Shown here piece after piece: positions 15,948-24,697 of a DNA stretch of 64,000 bases; within the stretch, counting starts at the first letter, position 1, and the number at the start of each line of letters is the position of its first letter. The stretch is from NCBI GenBank assembly GCA_035369845.1, contig DAOOVD010000001.1:62001-126000 (forward strand). Reading direction: 5' to 3'. The translations under genes and the position numbers were made by a program. The notes below the pieces were generated by a model. It was not told where the DNA came from. It did no database searches and was given only the letters and a program-made list of their open reading frames with translations. Source of the DNA: DAOOVD01 sp035369845 (GTDB lineage Bacteria > Bacillota > Desulfotomaculia > Desulfotomaculales > Pelotomaculaceae).

Positions 15948-16394
15948 GTGGACCTGTTGAGCGCCCTTAACGAACTGGAAGAGTTAATAGAAAGCAGCGG
16001 GAAAATTCCTTTAACCAAAAAGGTGGTGTTGGACGAGGACCGTGTTCTCGATCTTCTCGACCGCATTCGCACGACCATACCTGAAGAGATCCGCCAGGCC
16101 AAGTGGATAATTCAGGAGCGGGAAAAAGTGCTTAACGATTCGCAGAAAGAAGCCATGCGCATACTCGAGGACGCTCAGAAAGAACTGGAAAAGCGTGCGG
16201 ACGACAGTGAGATTACCCGCCAGGCAAAGGTGCTGGCTGAGGAAATTGTCAAAAAGGCGGAGACTGTTGCCAGGGAAATGCGCGAGGGGGCACGCGGTTA
16301 TGCCGACGATATTTTGGCCAATCTCCAGGAAAGCCTGGGCAAGATCCTGAACCAGATAGAACACGGCCGTTCGGAGCTGAAGGCTATGAAGTAG
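15948..16394 (+). CDS. Predicted coiled-coil protein (often labelled ATPase or ATP synthase b-like)
   Basis: A 148-residue, strongly charged, almost wholly helical protein with a long coiled coil from about residue 45 to 115 (QAKWIIQEREKVLNDSQKEA). There is no membrane segment, no P-loop and no signal peptide. Homologues beside coaD in related Firmicutes are annotated loosely as ATPase because the heptads resemble the F-type ATPase b subunit; nothing in the sequence supports ATP hydrolysis. GTG 15948 has AGGAGG 11-16 bases upstream. It ends 12 bp before the convergent gene. Function unknown. Confidence 0.8.
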   Translation: MDLLSALNELEELIESSGKIPLTKKVVLDEDRVLDLLDRIRTTIPEEIRQAKWIIQEREKVLNDSQKEAMRILEDAQKELEKRADDSEITRQAKVLAEEIVKKAETVAREMREGARGYADDILANLQESLGKILNQIEHGRSELKAMK

Positions 16395-16406
16395 GGCGGT
16401 TGAGCA

Positions 16407-17459
16407 TCACTGCAGCATCCTGAGCACGTTGCGCCAGTCGACGTGTTTTTCTATGTTTTCCACCGCCATCCTGACGGCTTTTTGATCTTCCGGCCTGATT
16501 ATCCTGGTAACCTCCGATATTCTCTCGATGGTGGTGTAAGTGTCGTAGTGCACTAAAATCACCGGTACGCCTTTTTCTTCCGCCCGGGCCACCACCTTGA
16601 CGTCCGGATAGAGGCCTCCGGTCAGAATCAGGGCCGAGGTGCTCGTCTCCAGTGCGGCGAGCGCCACTTCGGACCGGTCTCCCCCGGTAATGACCGCTTT
16701 GTTGGCTGCCCGGCGCAGGTAGCCGAGCGCGCTTTCCGCAGTCATTGCCCCGATGACGACGTCTTCAACCAAACGGTCGAGACGGTTTTCTCCCGCCAGG
16801 ATTTCCCCGCCCAGCACTTCGTGGTACTCGGCTACTGTGGGAGAGGTAACCTCCGGGTGTCTCGGTATGATTCCCAGGGTCCGGTAACCCCGTTCATCCA
16901 GGATTGGCCGGTACACCCCCTCGGTTTTCAAAAGCAGCGGCCGCGGCACGTTGTGAAAAATGTTACCGATTACCGGGATGCTTTTGGCTTCCATATAGCT
17001 GTTGTAAAAGATGGCCTGGTCGAGGCTGTAGTCGTTTTCAATCTTGATCATCAGCAGCGGCTTTGCATCAAACTCCAAAGCCAGGCTGGGGGCGTCCAGA
17101 CCCAGACAGCCCATTATGTGGGGGAAGTCCGCTCCGCCGATGATCACCAGGTCGCAACCGGCGGCTATGCTTTCATATGCTTGCCTGATTGTTTTCAGCG
17201 ATTCACATGAGTTCCTGTGCCCGGAAAGGTAAGACGGTCCTGCTGTGAAAGGAACGATGGTTTCCAGTGGCTGTTCCATGTGCAGGATTTGTTTCATCAA
17301 ATGCGCGTCCTCGTCAGTGCGGGAAGCTGCTCCCTTGACACTGCCCACGGGCTTGAAGTATGCCACACGGTAGCCTTCCTGGCGGAATTTGAGCGCCAGG
17401 CCGACCGCGACGCTTGTTTTGCCGCTGCCCAGAGTCCCCATAATATAAAGGTTTTTCAC
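16407..17459 (-). CDS. P-loop and DRTGG-domain protein (BioD-like N-terminus, phosphotransacetylase-associated type)
   Basis: The N-terminal ~200 residues resemble dethiobiotin synthetase/cobyrinate-amidase-type P-loop proteins (MGTLGSGKTSVAVGLALKF with GSGKT). The C-terminal ~120 residues are a DRTGG domain (AVITGGDRSEVALAAL). This architecture is found at the N-terminus of some bacterial phosphotransacetylases, but no acetyl-transfer domain is present. The frame is open to 17546, but GTG 17459 fits best because GAGGTG (17471-17466) precedes it by 6 bases. It begins just after the stop of the acyl-CoA synthetase gene, so the two are coupled, suggesting a sensing or regulatory role in acetyl-CoA/acetate metabolism. 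No activity can be assigned. Confidence 0.8.
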   Translation of the reverse strand: MKNLYIMGTLGSGKTSVAVGLALKFRQEGYRVAYFKPVGSVKGAASRTDEDAHLMKQILHMEQPLETIVPFTAGPSYLSGHRNSCESLKTIRQAYESIAAGCDLVIIGGADFPHIMGCLGLDAPSLALEFDAKPLLMIKIENDYSLDQAIFYNSYMEAKSIPVIGNIFHNVPRPLLLKTEGVYRPILDERGYRTLGIIPRHPEVTSPTVAEYHEVLGGEILAGENRLDRLVEDVVIGAMTAESALGYLRRAANKAVITGGDRSEVALAALETSTSALILTGGLYPDVKVVARAEEKGVPVILVHYDTYTTIERISEVTRIIRPEDQKAVRMAVENIEKHVDWRNVLRMLQ

Positions 17460-17469
17460 TTTTTGCACC

Positions 17470-19572
17470 TCACGATATGGTAATTTTGGTATCCAGGGCA
17501 TAAGCGCCCCGATTGTAAGCGAAAACGGGATTGATATCCATTTCATTTATTTCGGGAAAGTCGGTTGTGAGCTTTGCAACCCGCCCGATTATTTCCACCA
17601 GTGCCGCAATATCGGCCGGCTTGCTGCCCCTGTAACCGCGGAGCAGCGTGTGTGCTTTTGTTTCCGTTATCATCTTTTCTATTTCCTTTACGGTCAGACC
17701 GGAGGCCAGGCGGAATGAGACGTCTTTCAAAAGATTCACGTAGATGCCGCCCAGTCCGAAGGCGATCAGGGGGCCGAACTGGATGTCCCTGGTCATGCCG
17801 ATAATCAATTCCACGCCTTGCGGCATCATTTTCTGCACTTCCACTCCGTGGATCACCACCTGGGGAAGGTAACGCTGGACACTTTCTATTATCTCAACAA
17901 ATCCCTTTTTTACTTCCTCCCGGTTATCGAGGCCGGTTTTCACTCCTCCCAGGTCGCTTTTATGCAATATTTTCGGCGAGGCCACCTTGAGAACGACCGG
18001 GTATCCCATTTTTTCCGCTTGTTCTACCGCTTCCTCCGGATGTGCAGCCAAAACGGTCGGGGCTGACGGGATGCCGTACGCCGACACGACTTCTGCAGCC
18101 TCGCTGCCAAGCAGCACCAGGCGATTGTCCTTTTTTACGTCATAAAAAACCGCTTTGACCGCCTTGGGATCAACGTCTTCATAATGTACAGGCTCTTCGT
18201 CAGAAATTTGATCTTTTGCCCGGGAGTAGCTTACCATGCCGCTAATCGATGTGATGGCCGGTTCGGGAAAGGTAAAGCAGGGTATTTTTGCTCTGGAAAG
18301 CAAATTGCTCCCCCCGGACAGCCTCTCGCCGCCCATGAACGCGGCAAACAGCGGTTTTTTCGGGTAAGCACCGGCCATTTCAATCATTACTCGCGCCGTT
18401 TCTTCAGGTTCGGTAACTCCGGCCGGACAGACAAGGACAAGGGCGCAGTCGACTCCCGGGTCCGCCAGCACCTTTTCCAGGGAAAAGCGAAAGCGGTCGG
18501 CCTTTGCGTCGCCCAGCACATCCACCGGGTTATATATGTTTGACTCCGGGGGCAGGTAGTTTCTGAGCCCTTCCACCGTTTCCCTGGTGAACCTGGCCAT
18601 TTTTAAATCCTTCAGTTCGATGGTGTCGGTGGCTACAATTCCCGGACCCCCTGAATTGGTGATCACCGCCACCTTTTCCCCTTCGGGAACGGGCTGGTTC
18701 GCGAATGCAACTGCCAGGTCGAAGAGTTCCGGCATGCTTCTGGCGCGGATTATGCCGCATTGGCGGAAAGCTGTTTCATAGGCCAGGTCGCTCCCGGCGA
18801 GGGCACCCGTGTGAGATGATGCGGCCTGCGCGCCGGCCTGGCTTGTACCGGATTTCAGGATGATAATGGGTTTCTTCCTGCTTGCGCGTTTCGCTACTTC
18901 CATAAAGTGAGGTCCGTCTTCCACGTCTTCGATATAACACAAGATCACTTTTGTATAAGGGTCTTCCGCAGCGTCGCCGATAAAGTGAGCCTCGGTGAGA
19001 TCGGCTTTGTTCCCCAGGCTGACGAATTTGCTGAAACCGAGGCCTGCCTGATAACTCCAGTCCAGGATGGACAGAACCATGGCGCCGCTCTGCGAAATGA
19101 AGGCAATCTCTCCCTTCAGGGGGAATCCGGCGGCAAAAGAAGCGTTGATTGGGACGTGCGTGTCCATGAAACCGACGCAATTGGGCCCAAGCAGCCTCAT
19201 GTCGTACCGGCGGCAGATTTCCACAAGCCTGCGCTCGCGTTCAAAACCTTCCTTGCCCGTTTCTTTGAAGCCCGCGGAGATTACCACCAGGTTTTTAGCG
19301 CCGTTTGTGCCGCAAGCCTGTACAGCGTCGAGCGTTGAAGCCGCCGGTACCGACAGCACGACCAGGTCCGCCGGTTCAGGAGCCTTGTCCAGCGACGGGT
19401 AGCAAGGCAGGCCCTCTATTTCCCGTTCTTTCGGGTTGATGGGAAAAATCTTCCCTTTGTAGCCGCAATTGATCATATTTTTGACAATCACATTGCCGAT
19501 CTTTCCCGGTGATTTCGAAGCGCCGACTATTGCCACGGATTTGGGGTTGAAGAAGCTGGTAAGATCGGTCAA
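17470..19572 (-). CDS. Acyl-CoA synthetase (ADP-forming), fused alpha-beta, acetate-CoA ligase type
   Basis: Converts acetyl-CoA (or another acyl-CoA), ADP and phosphate to the free acid, CoA and ATP, a substrate-level phosphorylation route best known from archaea. The 700 residues contain, in order, a CoA-binding Rossmann domain (SVAIVGASKSPGKIGNVI), two succinyl-CoA-ligase-like domains with the phosphohistidine loop SSHTGALAGSD near residue 255, and a C-terminal ATP-grasp domain from about residue 480 (VVLKVASPKILHKSDLGGVKTG). It starts at TTG 19572 behind AAGGTG. The DRTGG protein gene follows within 10 bp. In a fermentative or syntrophic cell it would replace or supplement Pta-AckA. Substrate range cannot be read from sequence. 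Confidence 0.9.
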   Translation of the reverse strand: MTDLTSFFNPKSVAIVGASKSPGKIGNVIVKNMINCGYKGKIFPINPKEREIEGLPCYPSLDKAPEPADLVVLSVPAASTLDAVQACGTNGAKNLVVISAGFKETGKEGFERERRLVEICRRYDMRLLGPNCVGFMDTHVPINASFAAGFPLKGEIAFISQSGAMVLSILDWSYQAGLGFSKFVSLGNKADLTEAHFIGDAAEDPYTKVILCYIEDVEDGPHFMEVAKRASRKKPIIILKSGTSQAGAQAASSHTGALAGSDLAYETAFRQCGIIRARSMPELFDLAVAFANQPVPEGEKVAVITNSGGPGIVATDTIELKDLKMARFTRETVEGLRNYLPPESNIYNPVDVLGDAKADRFRFSLEKVLADPGVDCALVLVCPAGVTEPEETARVMIEMAGAYPKKPLFAAFMGGERLSGGSNLLSRAKIPCFTFPEPAITSISGMVSYSRAKDQISDEEPVHYEDVDPKAVKAVFYDVKKDNRLVLLGSEAAEVVSAYGIPSAPTVLAAHPEEAVEQAEKMGYPVVLKVASPKILHKSDLGGVKTGLDNREEVKKGFVEIIESVQRYLPQVVIHGVEVQKMMPQGVELIIGMTRDIQFGPLIAFGLGGIYVNLLKDVSFRLASGLTVKEIEKMITETKAHTLLRGYRGSKPADIAALVEIIGRVAKLTTDFPEINEMDINPVFAYNRGAYALDTKITIS

Positions 19573-19712
19573 GTTGTTTTCACCTTCTTGTCTGATTTGC
19601 GTAGCAAATATTTTTTATTTTTACCGGTATCCACCGGGTAAATGCATGGCAAAAAAATCACGGCTATACGGCTTTTGGTGACAGATGCCCAGCAACGCGG
19701 TGATATGCAAAA

Positions 19713-20969
19713 CTAAAGTATTTTTTTGAAAACCAGCAGTTTCAGGCTTCCGGCCAGATGATACAGCAGCGCCAGGAGAATTAACACAGCCAGGAGGGCA
19801 ATAAAAAAACCGAACATTTTCAGGCTCAGCCAGCTAAAGCTTGCGGCCTGCACGGCGCCCGCGGCCGTAACGGCCAATGCTTCCGGCGGTTCCGCCCATT
19901 TGTAGGCGATGCAGGTGTAGATTCCGGCAAGACAGGCATGTGCCGCGCGGGATATGACAAAGGGGCGAATCCTGATGTCGGTTTCGGAGATCATGCTGGC
20001 CACCTGGGCGTGCACGGAAAGGCCGCTCCAGGCCAGGATCATTCCCACGGCGACGACCTGCTGGAGCAGTGGGGCGGCAGCCTCGCTTGCCAGTTTGGAG
20101 CCGATGGTCATTTCAAAAATTCCGCTGGCCAGCGCCGGCAGTATTTCCGGCGAAAAGCCGAGGGGGAGAAGAAAGATTCCAAGGCAGCCGGCGAGTGTTT
20201 CGATGATGCCGGCGGCGGTAAGCATCTTGATAAAAACGGCAAAGAAGATGATAAACCCGCCGATGTTGAGCAGGTTTGTTATGGAGTTGCGGACCGCTTC
20301 TCCCATAATCCTGCCCAGGGGCCGGCCGTCTTCTCTCTGCACCTGGAGCATCGTGTTGAAGGCGCGGCTTACAAGTCCCGTTCTTGCGGCGGACGGTCCG
20401 GGGATGCGTTCGGTGTCGCGGTGCGCGTAAAAGCGCAGACCCAGGCCGATAGTCAGGTTTGCCAGGTAATGTGCGCCTGCTATGATGACTCCGAGGCTTG
20501 CGTTGTCAAACATGCCTACTGCGACTGCGACCAGCATAAAAAGGGGACTGGAGTTGTTGGTAAACGAGATCAGGCGTTCGGCTTCGACCCTGGTGCAAAG
20601 CCCCCGGGAGCGCAGCTTTGCGGTAACCATCGAGCCGATCGGGTAGCCGGATGTGTAACCGACGGCCACGACAAAAGATCCTGCGCCTGGAACATTAAAA
20701 AGAGGGCGCATTACCGGCTCGAGCAAGATTCCCATAAAATGTACGACCCCGAAGTTTGTGAGCAGTTCCGAGGCGATGAAAAAAGGCAAAAGCGAGGGGA
20801 AGACGATATTCCACCATGCCTTCAAGCCGGCAGCCGCTCCCTCAAACACAATTTGCGGGTATATGACCATGCCGGCCACGAGAACGAGCGTACAGGCGGT
20901 CCAGAGCAGCCGGAGCAAATCCCGCCGCCGCAATTCGGGAATATGCGGCTTTTTTTTGCAGAGGTTCAT
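19713..20969 (-). CDS. ylbJ: Sporulation integral membrane protein YlbJ
   Basis: YlbJ is a polytopic membrane protein needed for spore cortex formation in Bacillus, with a nucleoside-recognition (Gate) fold. The 418-residue sequence has about 8-10 hydrophobic helices and the conserved segments GLKAWWNIVFPSLLPFFI, GYTSGYPIGSMVTAKL and FTNNSSPLFM. Length and motifs match the family. It starts with ATG 20969 and is transcribed leftward, divergent from the yceD operon. With gpr it supports a spore-forming host. Confidence 0.93.
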   Translation of the reverse strand: MNLCKKKPHIPELRRRDLLRLLWTACTLVLVAGMVIYPQIVFEGAAAGLKAWWNIVFPSLLPFFIASELLTNFGVVHFMGILLEPVMRPLFNVPGAGSFVVAVGYTSGYPIGSMVTAKLRSRGLCTRVEAERLISFTNNSSPLFMLVAVAVGMFDNASLGVIIAGAHYLANLTIGLGLRFYAHRDTERIPGPSAARTGLVSRAFNTMLQVQREDGRPLGRIMGEAVRNSITNLLNIGGFIIFFAVFIKMLTAAGIIETLAGCLGIFLLPLGFSPEILPALASGIFEMTIGSKLASEAAAPLLQQVVAVGMILAWSGLSVHAQVASMISETDIRIRPFVISRAAHACLAGIYTCIAYKWAEPPEALAVTAAGAVQAASFSWLSLKMFGFFIALLAVLILLALLYHLAGSLKLLVFKKIL

Positions 20970-21124
20970 CGTGCGTCACCTGCCGCCGGTTTTTTACTAA
21001 TATATGGTCCGTTCAGATTGTTTTAGACCGTAAGAAGGGGCAGTGTTTCAGACGTCCGGGCGGGCGGGAATAATACCGGGGAGCTTGCGGTTTACCCGGG
21101 CACATCCTGAAATCCGGAAAATTC

Positions 21125-21153
21125 TTGACAAAATGCCACGGCGTTAATATAAT
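21125..21153 (+). promoter_or_regulatory. Sigma-A promoter of yceD-rpmF
   Basis: Perfect TTGACA (21125-21130), 17 bp spacer, perfect TATAAT (21148-21153). Transcription should start around 21160, only a few bases before the first ATG of the downstream frame. Confidence 0.85.
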
Positions 21154-21166
21154 TTTTAAGTGTTGA

Positions 21167-21688
21167 ATGGAGGTGGTTAGTCTGCTGCGACTGGATGTTG
21201 CCAGGCTGAAAAAGTCTCCGGGGGAATCCGGCCGCTTTTATCTACGGGCGGAACTTCCTCCTGTTGAACTGTCGGGCGACAGGATGTCCTTTTCCGGCCC
21301 GGTTGGCGTCAGCGTGGTTGTAACCAGTACAGGTTCGGCTCTGGCAGTTGACGGAAAAGCCTCCGGTAGAATGATCCTTAACTGCAGCCGCTGTCTGGAG
21401 CATTTTGAGCATGTTTTTGAAGTGCCGGTTCAGGAGACATATGTGCAATCCGGAGGCGGTATGGAGGAAGAAGCGGTCGTTTTTAACGGAGATTTTATTG
21501 ACATCGGTCCGGAAGTAATAAAAAGTGTATTAATGTCTTTGCCGATGAAGGCAGTTTGCAGGGAAGACTGTCCCGGTCTGTGTCCCGGATGCGGCAGCAA
21601 CTTGAATGAATGCGGCTGCGGCGGCGCCGGCAGGGATACGGATCCCCGCCTGAGTATTTTGAAGGAACTGCTGCAAGACGGACAGTGA
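21167..21688 (+). CDS. yceD: YceD/DUF177 family protein, 23S rRNA accumulation factor
   Basis: Members of this family are encoded beside rpmF and are needed for normal 23S rRNA accumulation. The protein is about 170 residues, with the conserved SRCLEHFEHVFEVPVQETY region and a C-terminal four-cysteine cluster of zinc-ribbon type (CREDCPGLCPGCGSNLNECGC). The start is uncertain. ATG 21167 lies within ~7 bases of the predicted transcript start and overlaps the Shine-Dalgarno GGAGG (21169-21173). That Shine-Dalgarno is ideally spaced (8 bases) for CTG 21182, giving a start near LLRLDVARLKK. GTG 21173 is a poorer option. Confidence 0.9.
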   Translation: MEVVSLLRLDVARLKKSPGESGRFYLRAELPPVELSGDRMSFSGPVGVSVVVTSTGSALAVDGKASGRMILNCSRCLEHFEHVFEVPVQETYVQSGGGMEEEAVVFNGDFIDIGPEVIKSVLMSLPMKAVCREDCPGLCPGCGSNLNECGCGGAGRDTDPRLSILKELLQDGQ

Positions 21689-21726
21689 CCTCCGGTGTTC
21701 TATTTTCACCTGAAGGAGGTGTAGAT

Positions 21727-21906
21727 ATGGGAGTACCGAAAAGAAAAGCTTCCAAGCAGCGGGGGAGGCAAAGACGGGCGGCAAATATGAAAATTAATCC
21801 TCCCGCCCTGGTTAATTGCCCTCAATGTCGCGCTCTGATTGTATCCCACCGGGTGTGCCCGGAATGCGGTTATTATAAAGCAAGGGAAGTCATAGCGACA
21901 AAATAG
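21727..21906 (+). CDS. rpmF: 50S ribosomal protein L32
   Basis: A 59-residue large-subunit protein with the invariant start MGVPKRKASKQRGRQRRA and a zinc ribbon made by CPQC and CPECG. ATG 21727 follows GAAGGAGGTG. It lies 38 bp after yceD in the same transcript and is ended by the terminator at 21928; fapR then begins a new transcription unit. Confidence 0.97.
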   Translation: MGVPKRKASKQRGRQRRAANMKINPPALVNCPQCRALIVSHRVCPECGYYKAREVIATK

Positions 21907-21927
21907 GTCAAATATTTTGAAATATTT

Positions 21928-21968
21928 AAATAAGCTTTCGGATTCGATGCCGGAGCTTATTTTTTTTT
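21928..21968 (+). terminator. Terminator of yceD-rpmF
   Basis: AAATAAGCT and CGG on the left pair with CCG and AGCTTATTT on the right, with one small bulge, followed by a run of eight or more T. Confidence 0.85.
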
Positions 21969-21975
21969 CATTTGC

Positions 21976-22004
21976 TTGCAATTTAATTGGAGGTACATTA
22001 TACT
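21976..22004 (+). promoter_or_regulatory. Sigma-A promoter of the fap/fab operon
   Basis: TTGCAA (21976-21981), 17 bp spacer, TATACT (21999-22004). The FapR operator begins 5 bp after the -10 box. Confidence 0.75.
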
Positions 22005-22008
22005 ATTT

Positions 22009-22025
22009 TTAGCACCTGGTACTAA
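22009..22025. promoter_or_regulatory. FapR operator
   Basis: TTAGCACCTGGTACTAA is a 17-bp palindrome with one mismatched pair and closely matches the known FapR box (TTAGTACC-N-GGTACTAA type). It covers the expected transcription start, so FapR binding would block initiation of its own operon; malonyl-CoA relieves binding in characterised systems. Confidence 0.85.
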
Positions 22026-22051
22026 ATTAGTTTTTCAAGGAGAACAGGGCT

Positions 22052-22645
22052 GTGAAGGCGAAGGGTTTTACCAAAGAAAATCTTTCCAAAGCCGAGAGGC
22101 AAAAAAGTTTAATCAGGTATTTGGACTGCCATCCATTTCTCACTGACAGGGACCTGGCGCAAATTCTTAAAGTTAGTGTGCAGACGATAAGGTTGGACAG
22201 AATCGACCTGAAAATTCCGGAGTTGAAGGAAAGGCTAAAAAATGCGGCCAGAACGGGGACGCCCAAACTCAGGACGCTATCGGCCGGCGAACTGGTGGGG
22301 GAACTTGTTGAACTGGAAATGGGCAGTTCGGGAATGTCGATTCTGGATGTCACGCCGGAGATGACTCTCAGCAGGACCGGGACTTTGAGGGGCCATCACC
22401 TCTTCGCCCAGGCCAACTCACTGGCAGCGGCCGTGATTGACGCGGAAGCGGCTTTAACCGGAATTGCCAGGGTTGATTTCAAACGGCCCGTTTCCTGCGG
22501 ACAAAAAGTTCTGGCAAAGGCGTTAATTAAGGTAAAAAAAGGAAATAAATATTTGGTGAAAGTTACCTCTTACGTCGAGGACGAGGTGGTTCTCGTGGGC
22601 AGGTTTCTGATCATCGCCCTTCCCGGGGAGGTAAAACCCCGGTGA
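22052..22645 (+). CDS. fapR: Fatty acid and phospholipid biosynthesis repressor FapR
   Basis: FapR represses fatty acid and phospholipid genes and is released by malonyl-CoA or malonyl-ACP. The 197-residue protein has an N-terminal DeoR-like helix-turn-helix (FLTDRDLAQILKVSVQTIRLDRIDL) and a C-terminal hot-dog thioesterase-like effector domain (GHHLFAQANSLAAAVIDAEAALTG). GTG 22052 is preceded by CAAGGAGA. Its own operator lies 27 bp upstream. The stop overlaps the plsX start (GTGA), so the two are translationally coupled. Confidence 0.96.
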   Translation: MKAKGFTKENLSKAERQKSLIRYLDCHPFLTDRDLAQILKVSVQTIRLDRIDLKIPELKERLKNAARTGTPKLRTLSAGELVGELVELEMGSSGMSILDVTPEMTLSRTGTLRGHHLFAQANSLAAAVIDAEAALTGIARVDFKRPVSCGQKVLAKALIKVKKGNKYLVKVTSYVEDEVVLVGRFLIIALPGEVKPR

Positions 22646-23661
22646 AAATCGCCGTGGACGCCATGGGCGGGGATTATGCCCCCCGGGAGATAGTGAAAGG
22701 TTCGGTTCAGGCCGCGGCGGAGTATGGGTTGCCGGTAATTCTCGTAGGAGATGAGAAACTCATCCGCAAAGAGCTGAACGTTCGTGATTTGGACGGGATG
22801 ATCAGCATTGTACACGCTCCTGAAGTAATTGGAATGAGAGAGCATCCCGCTGTTGCAGTAAGACGGAAAAAGGATTCTTCAATTGTCAGGGCCACCCAGC
22901 TTGTCAAGGAAGGTGAAGCCGGCGCCCTTGTATCAGCGGGCAGTACCGGAGCTGCCATGGCTTCCGCCCTGCTCGGCCTGGGAAGAATCAAGGGAATCGA
23001 CCGTCCTGCCATTGCCGGGGTTCTTCCCAGTGAACAGGGACTGACGGTTATTCTGGACGCAGGGGCCAATGTGGACTGCAAACCGCATCATCTGCTGCAA
23101 TTCGGGATAATGGGCTATTTGTACGCCAAAAAGATATTCGGACTGGATAATCCCCGCGTCGGCCTCCTCAGCAACGGCGAGGAAGATACCAAGGGAAACG
23201 AAACCACCCTTTCCGTTTACCCGCTTTTGTCCAAAGCCGGAATCAATTTCATCGGCAACGTCGAGGGAAGGGATATTTTTACCGGAAATGTGGACGTGGT
23301 GGTTTGCGACGGGTTCATAGGCAACATAGTATTAAAGGCCTGTGAGGGTTTGGCGTCTTCACTTTTCAGGATGATGAGGGAGGAAATTTCCAGGAGCTTC
23401 ATGGCGATGATCGGTACTGTGCTGGCTGAGCCGGCTCTCAGGGGGTTTCGTAAAAGGCTTGATTATGCGGAGTACGGAGGTGCGCCCCTGCTTGGCGTGA
23501 ACGGGATATCGATTATATGTCACGGCAGTTCGACCGCCAAGGCGGTGAAAAACGCCGTCAGGGTTGCCAGGGAATCAGTGGACAACTGTCTGGTCGATGC
23601 GATCAGGGACAGTATTGAAAACCTGAAAATCGGAGGAGGCTTTGTCAATGGGGCTGATTAA
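22642..23661 (+). CDS. plsX: Phosphate acyltransferase PlsX
   Basis: Forms acyl-phosphate from acyl-ACP for phosphatidic acid synthesis. The 339-residue protein begins MKIAVDAMGGDYAPREIVKG, the family hallmark, and includes GSTGAAMASALLGLGRIKGIDRPA and FTGNVDVVVCDGFIGNIVLK. GTG 22642 overlaps the fapR stop by 4 bp, and its own end overlaps the fabH start. Part of the FapR-controlled operon. Confidence 0.97.
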   Translation: MKIAVDAMGGDYAPREIVKGSVQAAAEYGLPVILVGDEKLIRKELNVRDLDGMISIVHAPEVIGMREHPAVAVRRKKDSSIVRATQLVKEGEAGALVSAGSTGAAMASALLGLGRIKGIDRPAIAGVLPSEQGLTVILDAGANVDCKPHHLLQFGIMGYLYAKKIFGLDNPRVGLLSNGEEDTKGNETTLSVYPLLSKAGINFIGNVEGRDIFTGNVDVVVCDGFIGNIVLKACEGLASSLFRMMREEISRSFMAMIGTVLAEPALRGFRKRLDYAEYGGAPLLGVNGISIICHGSSTAKAVKNAVRVARESVDNCLVDAIRDSIENLKIGGGFVNGAD

Positions 23662-24634
23662 CGCAGGGATTGCCGGCATCGGTATATATGTGCCGGACAA
23701 TGTTATCACCAATGCCCAACTGGAAAAGATGGTTGATACAACCAATGAGTGGATAATGGCAAGGTCCGGCATCCGGGAGAGAAGGATTGCGTCGCCCGGT
23801 CAGGCCGCTTCCGATCTCGCTGTGGTTGCTGCGGAACGGGCTCTGGCCGACGCGGGTTTGGAGGCCGGGGAAGTGGATCTGTTAATTGTCGCCACCAATA
23901 CTCCGGATATGTCTTTCCCGGCGACAGCCTGCCTGGTTCAGAACCGCATCGGCGCTAAAAACGCAGCGGCGTTCGACCTGGCTGCCGGATGTACCGGCTT
24001 TATTTATGCTGTTGCGGTCGGCAGCCAGTTTATTACTTCCGGTACCTACCGCACGGTGATGATAATCGGCGCTGAACATTTGTCCAGCGTGACCAACTGG
24101 GAGGATCGCAGGACGTGCATTCTCTTTGGGGACGCGGCCGGTGCGGTTGTCCTGAGGCCGGTTCAAAAAGGCTCCGGCATACTTGCGTTCAAGCTGCGGG
24201 CCGACGGTTCGGGAGGCCATTACCTGATGAAGCCGGCTGGCGGTTCAAGACAGCCGGCTACGAGAGAAACCGTCGAGAAGAAACTGCACTACATTCACAT
24301 GAACGGCCGCGAAGTCTTTAAATTCGCAGTCAGAGTGATAGGCAAAACGTCTGAAGAAGTGCTTGCCGCCGCCGGGCTGAAAAAAAACGATCTGGATGTT
24401 TTTATACCGCACCAGGCTAATATGAGGATTATTGAATCGGCCGCCAGGAAACTGGGTCTGTCCATGGAAAAAGTGGTGGTCAATGTGGATCGCTACGGCA
24501 GCACATCTACAGCCTCCATTCCCCTTGCCCTGAAAGAGGCAGTGGACGGCGGGCGGATTAAAAGTGGCAGCAACGTAGTCCTGATGGGTTTTGGCGCCGG
24601 GTTGACCTGGGGAGCCATGGTAATCAAGTGGTAA
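23648..24634 (+). CDS. fabH: Beta-ketoacyl-ACP synthase III
   Basis: Condenses acetyl-CoA or a branched primer with malonyl-ACP to begin fatty acid chains. The 328-residue protein has the catalytic triad: Cys115 in DLAAGCTGFIY, His in FIPHQANMRI, and Asn in the NVDRYGSTST segment. ATG 23648 is preferred to TTG 23642 because GGAGGAGG (23632-23640) is correctly spaced. It overlaps the end of plsX by 14 bp. Confidence 0.97.
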   Translation: MGLINAGIAGIGIYVPDNVITNAQLEKMVDTTNEWIMARSGIRERRIASPGQAASDLAVVAAERALADAGLEAGEVDLLIVATNTPDMSFPATACLVQNRIGAKNAAAFDLAAGCTGFIYAVAVGSQFITSGTYRTVMIIGAEHLSSVTNWEDRRTCILFGDAAGAVVLRPVQKGSGILAFKLRADGSGGHYLMKPAGGSRQPATRETVEKKLHYIHMNGREVFKFAVRVIGKTSEEVLAAAGLKKNDLDVFIPHQANMRIIESAARKLGLSMEKVVVNVDRYGSTSTASIPLALKEAVDGGRIKSGSNVVLMGFGAGLTWGAMVIKW

Positions 24635-24697
24635 CAAACATTTTTGCAATTGTGGGGGTACAAGACGAAAAAGCGCATAACTTGGAAGGAGGGGTAG

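Noticed and set aside
19938..21026. Plus-strand open frame of 362 codons opposite ylbJ
   Set aside because: Antisense shadow of the ylbJ membrane protein; composition is glycine/histidine/aspartate-rich and unlike a protein family.
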